Assembly: GCA_902515095.1 (NCBI GenBank) | Contig: CABXTC010000004.1 | Location: forward strand, 62,001-126,000 | From: an uncultured Pelagibacteraceae bacterium | GTDB lineage: Bacteria; Pseudomonadota; Alphaproteobacteria; Pelagibacterales; Pelagibacteraceae | Direction of reading: 5' to 3' | Length of the DNA: 64,000 nucleotides | Shown here: in pieces, positions 57,694-64,000 of the stretch | How positions within the stretch are numbered: the stretch's first letter is position 1 | Layout of the letters: every line of letters begins with the position of its first letter | Made by a program: the position numbers and the translations under genes | Notes under the pieces: generated by a model | Seen by the model: only the letters and a program-made list of their open reading frames with translations | What the model was told of the DNA's origin: nothing | Database searches by the model: none

Positions 57694-58657
57694 ATGAAAA
57701 ATATCTTAGTTATTGGCGGAGGTGCAATGGGTTCTGCATTTACAATCCCAAGTTTAGAAAATAAAAATAATGTGACAATTACAGAGCCTTATAGCAAAAG
57801 ATTTATTAAAGATTTATCATCTAAAAAAAAATTTCATTCTGCTCTTAAGATAAAGTTACCAAAAAAAATTAAAATTTAGAAGATTTTCCAAAAATTTATT
57901 AAAAGAAAATTTTGACTTAATAGTAATAGCCCTAAGTCTTCCAGGTGTTGATTTTATTGGTAAAGAATTAAAAGATTTAAGAGTCAAAACACCAATTTTG
58001 GTTTTGACTAAAGGATTAAAATTAGAGAAAAAAAAGAATAAGATTTTAACAATTTCAGAACAGCTGCAAAAAAACTATAATTTAAAAAATATTTCAGTCC
58101 TAAAAGGACCCTGTTTGGCAAAGGAATTAGCCAGAAAAAATCAAACTAGTGTAATTATCGCAAATAAAAATATTAATATTGCAAAATCTATTGGAAGAAA
58201 AATTTCTACAAAATATTATTTAACAGAATACTCCAAAGACGTTGTCGGAGTAGAAGTGTGTTCAGCAATAAAGAACATATATTCAATGATAATTGGAGCT
58301 GGTCAAAGCCTTAATTCTTCATCAAATTTATTTCAAAAAGCAGTTCTTGAAATGAGATATTTAAATAAATATTTTAAAGGTAAAGATGAAACAATCTTAG
58401 GGCTTGCTGGAGTGGGTGACTTATATGTTAGTGCTGCTGGTGGAAGAAATAGTAAGATGGGTAGTTTCTTGGGAAAAGGATTTACATTTAAAACTGCAAA
58501 AAAAAGATTTATGCTAAAAGAAACTGTTGAAGGTGAAGAACTTGCGAGGGAGATCGCACCATTTATATTGAAAAAAATTGATAGGAAGAAAATTCCATTA
58601 ATGATTAATTTACTTAAAACAATTAAAGAAAATAAAAAACTTAAGATAAAAGTTTAA
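57694..58657 (+). pseudogene. gpsA: NAD-dependent glycerol-3-phosphate dehydrogenase family gene disrupted by a +1 frameshift in an A8 tract (57861-57868)
   Basis: Frame 1 'MKNILVIGGGAMGSAFTIPSLENKNNVTITEP...KIKLPKK' stops at 57877-57879; frame 2 continues without stop 'LKFRRFSKNLLKENFDLIVIALSLPGVDFIGKELKDLRVKTPILVLTKGLKL...GPCLAKELARK...VEVCSAIKNIYSMIIGAG...ETILGLAGVGDLYVSAAGGRNSKMG'. Confidence 0.8.
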
Positions 58658-60339
58658 AATAGACCTTCTATATCACCATCTCTATTTAGTTTGATGGAGT
58701 CAGCTGCTGGCACTCTAGGAAGACCTGGCATTGTCATGATTGCTCCACATACTACAACAATAAATTCTGCACCAGAAGAGAGTCTAATTTCCCTAATTGG
58801 TAACGAATGCCCTGTCGGAGCACCTTTTAGACTTGGATCTGTAGAGAAACTATATTGAGTTTTCGCAACACATATAGGTAATTCACCATAGCCAGCTTCT
58901 TCAAAGTTTTTTAATTGATCTCTGATTTTAGTATCTGCGATAACTTCATCTGCTCTATAAATTTCTTTTGCTATTGTTTCTATTTTTTTGAAAAGTGGAG
59001 TTTTACTTTCATATAAAAATTTAAATTTAGATGTATTCTTCTCACATAAATCTGTTACATGATTAGCTAAATCTTTTGTTCCCTCACCACCATTAGCCCA
59101 ATGCTTACAAATACTTGCTTTAACGCCTAGCTTTTTACAAAACTCAACTAAAGCATTTACCTCTTTATCAGTGTCTTTTATAAAGTGATTTATAGCTACT
59201 GCTACAGGTAAACCAAATTTTTTTACATTCTCAATATGTCTTTCAAGATTTATTAATCCTTTTTTTAGTGCATCTACATTCTCATTTTTCAAATCATCTT
59301 TTGCAACACCACCATGCATCTTTAAGGCTCTTATAGTTGCAACTATAACAACGCAACTTGGTTTTAAATTTGATTTCCTACATTTGATGTCTAAAAATTT
59401 TTCAGCTCCTAAATCTGCACCAAAACCTGCTTCTGTAACAACATAATCAGCAAGTTTTAATCCAGCTTTAGTTGCAATTACAGAATTACATCCATGAGCA
59501 ATGTTTGCAAATGGTCCACCATGAATTATTGCAGGATTATTTTCCAGTGTTTGTGTAATATTAGGTCTTATTGCCTCTTTAAGCAGAACAGTCATTGGTC
59601 CATGAGCATTTAAATCTTTCGCATAGATTGGTTTTTTTTCTCGGGTGTATGCTACTGTAATATTTCCAATCCTTTTTTCTAAATCTTCAAGATTATTAGC
59701 CAGACAAAAGATAGCCATTATCTCAGAAGCAACTGTAATATCAAAACCATCTTCTCTTGGAAAACCATTAGCAACACCGCCAAGATTAATATTAATTGAT
59801 CTTAGAGCTCTGTCGTTCATATCCATCACTCTTTTCCAAACAATTCTTCTGACATCAATGTTTAATTTATTTCCCCAGTAGATATGATTATCAATTAATG
59901 CCGACAAAAGATTATGAGCTGATGTTATTGCATGAAAATCTCCAGTAAAGTGAAGATTAATTTGCTCCATTGGAACAACTTGCGCATATCCTCCTCCTGC
60001 AGCACCACCTTTCATTCCAAAGGATGGACCTAGACTTGGCTCTCTTAAGCACACAATAGATTTTTTTCCAATTTTATTTAGTCCGTCGTTTAATCCTACA
60101 GAGGTGGTTGTTTTACCTTCACCAGCTGGAGTAGGAGTTATTGCTGTAACCAAAATTAATTTACCATCTGGCTTATTTTTTAATGTATTTAAGTATTCCA
60201 AGTTTACTTTTGCAATATGTCTACCCATTGGGCTAAAAGCTGAACTTTCATCTGGAACATTTACTTTTGCTAAAATTTCCTTTATTGGAAGCATTTTTGC
60301 TTCACGAGCAATTTGAATATCTGATTTTATGTCGCTCAT
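58654..60339 (-). CDS. fhs: Formate--tetrahydrofolate ligase
   Basis: 561 aa; '[23 protein letters not shown]', '[47 protein letters not shown]'. Confidence 0.98.
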   Translation of the reverse strand: MSDIKSDIQIAREAKMLPIKEILAKVNVPDESSAFSPMGRHIAKVNLEYLNTLKNKPDGKLILVTAITPTPAGEGKTTTSVGLNDGLNKIGKKSIVCLREPSLGPSFGMKGGAAGGGYAQVVPMEQINLHFTGDFHAITSAHNLLSALIDNHIYWGNKLNIDVRRIVWKRVMDMNDRALRSININLGGVANGFPREDGFDITVASEIMAIFCLANNLEDLEKRIGNITVAYTREKKPIYAKDLNAHGPMTVLLKEAIRPNITQTLENNPAIIHGGPFANIAHGCNSVIATKAGLKLADYVVTEAGFGADLGAEKFLDIKCRKSNLKPSCVVIVATIRALKMHGGVAKDDLKNENVDALKKGLINLERHIENVKKFGLPVAVAINHFIKDTDKEVNALVEFCKKLGVKASICKHWANGGEGTKDLANHVTDLCEKNTSKFKFLYESKTPLFKKIETIAKEIYRADEVIADTKIRDQLKNFEEAGYGELPICVAKTQYSFSTDPSLKGAPTGHSLPIREIRLSSGAEFIVVVCGAIMTMPGLPRVPAADSIKLNRDGDIEGLF

Positions 60340-60465
60340 CGAATTTTATAAAAAATATAAAAAAATTGGTCGATTAGTATCTCTTTTTAGTGCCTTTGGA
60401 AATATCTAAAAATTATATATAAAAAAAATATGAACTATTTATACTCATTATTATAAAATTTAATC

Positions 60466-61722
60466 ATGCAAAAATATTCAGTTTTTAGTCTTGTTAAGAA
60501 TGCCTTTTCAAATCACGAGAATTGGGACTTGGCTTGGAAAGACCCAACTCCGAAGAAAGAGTATGATGTCGTTATTATTGGTGGTGGTGGACATGGTTTA
60601 GCAACAGCATACTATTTAGCAAAAGAACACAATATCAATAATGTTGCCATAATCGAAAAAGGTTGGATCGGTGGAGGTAATGTTGGTCGAAACACTACAA
60701 TAATTAGATCAAATTATATGCATGATGACAATGCATTATTCAGCGAATTTGGAATGGATCTTTGGAGAAGAATGAGTCAAGATTTAAATTACAATGTAAT
60801 GTTTTCTCCTAGAGGAATAATAAATCTAGCTCACTCTGATGCACAAATGAATACATATGCTCGAAGAGGAAATTCTATGCGATTGAATGGAATCGATGCT
60901 GTTCTCTTAAATAGAGAACAGGTAAGAGAAATTATTCCTATGGCTGATTTTTCTGAGAATGTAAGATTTCCAATTTTTGGTGGTCTCATGCAGCCTAGTG
61001 CAGGTACTGCAAGACATGATGCGGTTGCTTGGGGTTATGCACGTCAAGCAGATTCTATGGGTGTAGATATAATTCAAAATTGTGAAGTGATTGGTTTTGA
61101 TGTGTCTGCAGGAAAAATTAATGGGGTGAGAACTTCTCGAGGAGACATTAAAGCAAAAAAAATTGGATTATGCGTTGCTGGTAGCACAAATATTTTAGCT
61201 GAAAAATTAAATATGACATTACCAATTGAGACTCATCTACTGCAAGCTTGTGTATCTGAGCCAGTGAAACCGGTTTTGGATAATGTGGTTACATTTGGTG
61301 CTGGTCATTTTTACATAAGTCAATCAGATAAAGGAGAAATGGTTATGGGTGGTGATTTAGATGGCTACAATAGTTATGCACAAAGAGGTAATCTTCCAAC
61401 ACTTCAACATGTTCTTACTGAAGGAATAGCAATGATGCCTTTCTTGAGTAAATTGAAAATGCTTAGAACTTGGGGTGGAATAATGGATATGTCTATGGAT
61501 GGCTCACCAATAATAGACAAAACTCATATTGAAGGTTTGTATTTAAATTGTGGTTGGTGCTATGGAGGATTTAAAGCAACTCCTGCATCTGGCTGGACAT
61601 TTGCACACACGATTGCACAAGATAGAGTCCACGATTTAAATGCAGGTTATAGTTTGAATAGATTTAATACTGGTCACTTACTTGACGAAAAGGGGCTTGG
61701 TACAAAAACTTGGATTTCATAA
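60466..61722 (+). CDS. soxB: Sarcosine oxidase beta subunit / N-methylglutamate dehydrogenase MgdA-like
   Basis: 418 aa; 'VVIIGGGGHGLATAYYLAKEHNINNVAIIEKGWIGGGNVGRNTTIIRSNYM'; followed by delta and alpha subunit genes. Confidence 0.9.
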   Translation: MQKYSVFSLVKNAFSNHENWDLAWKDPTPKKEYDVVIIGGGGHGLATAYYLAKEHNINNVAIIEKGWIGGGNVGRNTTIIRSNYMHDDNALFSEFGMDLWRRMSQDLNYNVMFSPRGIINLAHSDAQMNTYARRGNSMRLNGIDAVLLNREQVREIIPMADFSENVRFPIFGGLMQPSAGTARHDAVAWGYARQADSMGVDIIQNCEVIGFDVSAGKINGVRTSRGDIKAKKIGLCVAGSTNILAEKLNMTLPIETHLLQACVSEPVKPVLDNVVTFGAGHFYISQSDKGEMVMGGDLDGYNSYAQRGNLPTLQHVLTEGIAMMPFLSKLKMLRTWGGIMDMSMDGSPIIDKTHIEGLYLNCGWCYGGFKATPASGWTFAHTIAQDRVHDLNAGYSLNRFNTGHLLDEKGLGTKTWIS

Positions 61723-61992
61723 ATGCTCCACATAAAATGTCCACACTGTGGAATGAGATCTCAGAATGAATTTTCATATGGTGGCGATGCAACAGTCAAA
61801 CGACCAGAATTAGGAAAAGAAATATCTGATCAAGATTGGGATAATTTTGTTTACAATAGAAAAAGTTTAAGGGGAAAACATTGGGAGTTATGGCAACATT
61901 TATCAGGTTGTAGGCAATGGATTAAAATTCAGAGAGATACAGCTACTCATGAAATTTTCAAAACTCTAAAAGCAAATGAAGAAATTTCATAA
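61723..61992 (+). CDS. soxD: Sarcosine oxidase delta subunit-like (SoxD/MgdB)
   Basis: 89 aa; 'IKCPHCGMRSQNEFSYGGDA...GKHWELWQHLSGCRQWIKIQRDTATHEI' with conserved cysteines. Confidence 0.92.
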   Translation: MLHIKCPHCGMRSQNEFSYGGDATVKRPELGKEISDQDWDNFVYNRKSLRGKHWELWQHLSGCRQWIKIQRDTATHEIFKTLKANEEIS

Positions 61993-64000
61993 TGACACAA
62001 AGTTTTAGAATAGAAAATGGTGGATTAATAAATAGAGATAAAAAGATCTCTTTTAAGTTTAATGGTAAAAATTTTTTTGGTTATGAAGGCGATACTCTTG
62101 CTTCTGCATTAATAGCTAATGGAGTTCATCTAATTGGTAGAAGCTTTAAATATCATAGACCAAGAGGTTTCTTTGGTGCAGGAGTCGATGAGCCGTATGC
62201 AATAGTTCAATTATATAGAAATGGTGAAACAGAACCAAATATAAAAGCTACTGAACAAGAACTTTTTCAGGGTCTAGAGGCAAAAAGTGTTAATTGTTGG
62301 CCAAGTGTTAATTTTGACGTTGGAGCAATAAATAACCTTTTAAAAATGTTTCTTCCGGCAGGATTTTATTACAAGACTTTTATGTGGCCAAAAAGTTTTT
62401 GGTATAAAATTTATGAACCATTTATCAGAAAAGCTGCAGGGTTAGGCACTGCTTCTATTAAACACGATAAAGAAAGATATGAACATAAATATGAATATTG
62501 CGACCTGTTAATAACTGGCTCAGGTCCATCTGGCTTAGCAAGTGCGTACTCTGCTGCAAAAAATGGTGCAAAAGTTATACTTGCAGAAGATAAATCAAGA
62601 TTTGGAGGAACTCTTTTAACAAGTGAAGTAAATATTGGCAATCAATCAGGTAAAGAGTGGGCAGATAGTATTATCTCAGAACTTAAAGAAATGCCAAACG
62701 TTACTGTAAAAAACAGATCCCAAGTTTTTGGTTATTATGATCACAACATGTTAGTGATGTCTGAAAGAATAAGTGATCACTTACCAAAAACGAAAAAATT
62801 TCATCCAAAGCAGAGACTTTGGTATATTAGAGCAAAAGAAGTTTTAATTTCATCTGGATCAATAGAAAGGCCAATCGTATTTGGCAATAATGATACTCCA
62901 GGCGTAATGTTATCATCAGCTGCCAAAGAGTACATGAAAGTGTACGGGGTATTAGTTGGTAGAAAACCTCTAGTCTTTACAAATAACGATAGTGGCTATG
63001 AAACAGCAATTGAATTTAAAAAAAATGGAATAGATCCTATAATTTTAGATACTAGAAAAGAACCTCAATCAGAAATTATTGAAGAGGCGAAAAGTATGAA
63101 TATTAATATTAAAAATTCATATGTGGTTGTAGCAGCTAAAGGATATAAAAAAGTAAAATCAGCTGATATAGCTAAAATCTCAGATGATAAAGAGGAACTT
63201 GGATTAATTGAAAATATAGACTGTGATTGTATTTGTGTCTCTGGTTTTTGGACGCCTACAATTCATTTAGCATCGCAATCTGGAAATAAAACAAAATTTA
63301 ATGAAGATATTGATGCCTTTGTTCCTGGTATATCCAAACAAAATGAAAAAACTTTAGGTGCTGCAAATGGAATCTATACTTTAGAAGAGACTTTAAAAGA
63401 CTCCTTTGAAAAAGGGAATTTATTGTCAAAAAAAATTACAAATAATGATAATAAGATTTCTTTTCCAAATGTTGTTGAAAAAAAGTCTACAGTCCATGAT
63501 AAATTTTGGTGTGTACCGTTACCAAAGGGAAAGAATTACAAGCGTTTTTTAGACTTTCAAAATGATGTTGCAGTTTCAGACATAGAGATTGCTCTTAAAG
63601 AAGGATATAGATCTATTGAACATGTAAAAAGATATACCACTCTTGGTATGGCAACTGATCAAGGCAAAACAAGTAATCTTAACGGTTTACAATTGGTATC
63701 AAAAATTGAAAATAAAGTTGTGCCTTCAGTCGGGCACACAACTTTTAGACCACCATATTCACCAATTTCTATCGGAGCAATCGTTGGAAGAGAAGTCGGA
63801 AAACATTCGAAACCAACAAGAAAATCTCCAATGCATTCATGGCATGAAAAAAATAATGCTGTTTTTGTAGATGCAGGTGTTTGGTTGAGACCTAGATATT
63901 ATAAACGTGGAAATGAAAATTTATTTGAAGCATCAAAAAGAGAAGCAAAAAATGTAAGAAAAAATGTTGGAGTTTGTGATGTAACTACTTTAGGTAAAAT
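61992..64000 (+). CDS. soxA: Sarcosine oxidase alpha subunit-like (SoxA/MgdC), 3' truncated by window edge
   Basis: Start overlaps the soxD stop (TAATG); 'MTQSFRIENGGLINRDKKISFKFNGKNFFGYEGDTLASALIANGVHLIGRSFKYHRPRGFFGAGVDEPYAIVQ'; no stop before the window end, so absent from the ORF track. Confidence 0.9.
   Translation, partial: MTQSFRIENGGLINRDKKISFKFNGKNFFGYEGDTLASALIANGVHLIGRSFKYHRPRGFFGAGVDEPYAIVQLYRNGETEPNIKATEQELFQGLEAKSVNCWPSVNFDVGAINNLLKMFLPAGFYYKTFMWPKSFWYKIYEPFIRKAAGLGTASIKHDKERYEHKYEYCDLLITGSGPSGLASAYSAAKNGAKVILAEDKSRFGGTLLTSEVNIGNQSGKEWADSIISELKEMPNVTVKNRSQVFGYYDHNMLVMSERISDHLPKTKKFHPKQRLWYIRAKEVLISSGSIERPIVFGNNDTPGVMLSSAAKEYMKVYGVLVGRKPLVFTNNDSGYETAIEFKKNGIDPIILDTRKEPQSEIIEEAKSMNINIKNSYVVVAAKGYKKVKSADIAKISDDKEELGLIENIDCDCICVSGFWTPTIHLASQSGNKTKFNEDIDAFVPGISKQNEKTLGAANGIYTLEETLKDSFEKGNLLSKKITNNDNKISFPNVVEKKSTVHDKFWCVPLPKGKNYKRFLDFQNDVAVSDIEIALKEGYRSIEHVKRYTTLGMATDQGKTSNLNGLQLVSKIENKVVPSVGHTTFRPPYSPISIGAIVGREVGKHSKPTRKSPMHSWHEKNNAVFVDAGVWLRPRYYKRGNENLFEASKREAKNVRKNVGVCDVTTLGK

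Noticed and set aside
62411-63870. Short ORFs 62411..62641 (-) and 63643..63870 (+) as separate genes
   Set aside because: Both lie within the open frame of the soxA-like gene that starts at 61992 and runs past the window end.
1-64000. CRISPR array, tRNA/rRNA genes, prophage, IS element or restriction-modification/defence system
   Set aside because: No regularly spaced repeats, no tRNA-like cloverleaf in the few intergenic gaps read, and no integrase, transposase, capsid, nuclease or methyltransferase-type defence proteins in the ORF list.

Overview
The window is a gene-dense, AT-rich chromosome segment. Gene content, very short intergenic gaps and protein character point to a SAR11/Pelagibacterales-type alphaproteobacterium; this is inference, as no rRNA is present. 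The left half (1-36 kb) is mostly housekeeping: recA, alaS, icd, psd-pssA, rlmE, guaB, guaA, panB, acnA, yfgM-like/bamB, zapE, yjbQ and a photolyase. Embedded in it is an N-compound uptake and catabolism block: EutA-like and DoeA/EutD-like proteins, a PotABCD-type ABC transporter, a FadN-like bifunctional protein, an agmatinase-family enzyme, ALDH and ArgE-like proteins. The right half (about 36.7-64 kb) is a methylated-amine (TMA/TMAO) and one-carbon region: two GlnT/GMAS-family ligases, an ammonium transporter, GlxBCD/MgsABC-like glutamate-synthase-type subunits, a lone SoxB-like FAD oxidase, a MarR-like small protein, Tdm (DUF1989+GcvT fusion), TmoX/W/V-like transporter, Tmm, a frameshifted gpsA, fhs, and SoxBDA/MgdABC-like genes running off the window edge. 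The main points for follow-up are: an IMP dehydrogenase lacking its Bateman/CBS domain; a gpsA split at an A8 tract; an uncharacterised MarR-like gene abutting tdm; three uncharacterised envelope genes (one with MORN repeats) between tmoX and tmoWV; and convergent genes that share TTAA as both stop codons. No rRNA, tRNA, CRISPR, phage or transposon was found.
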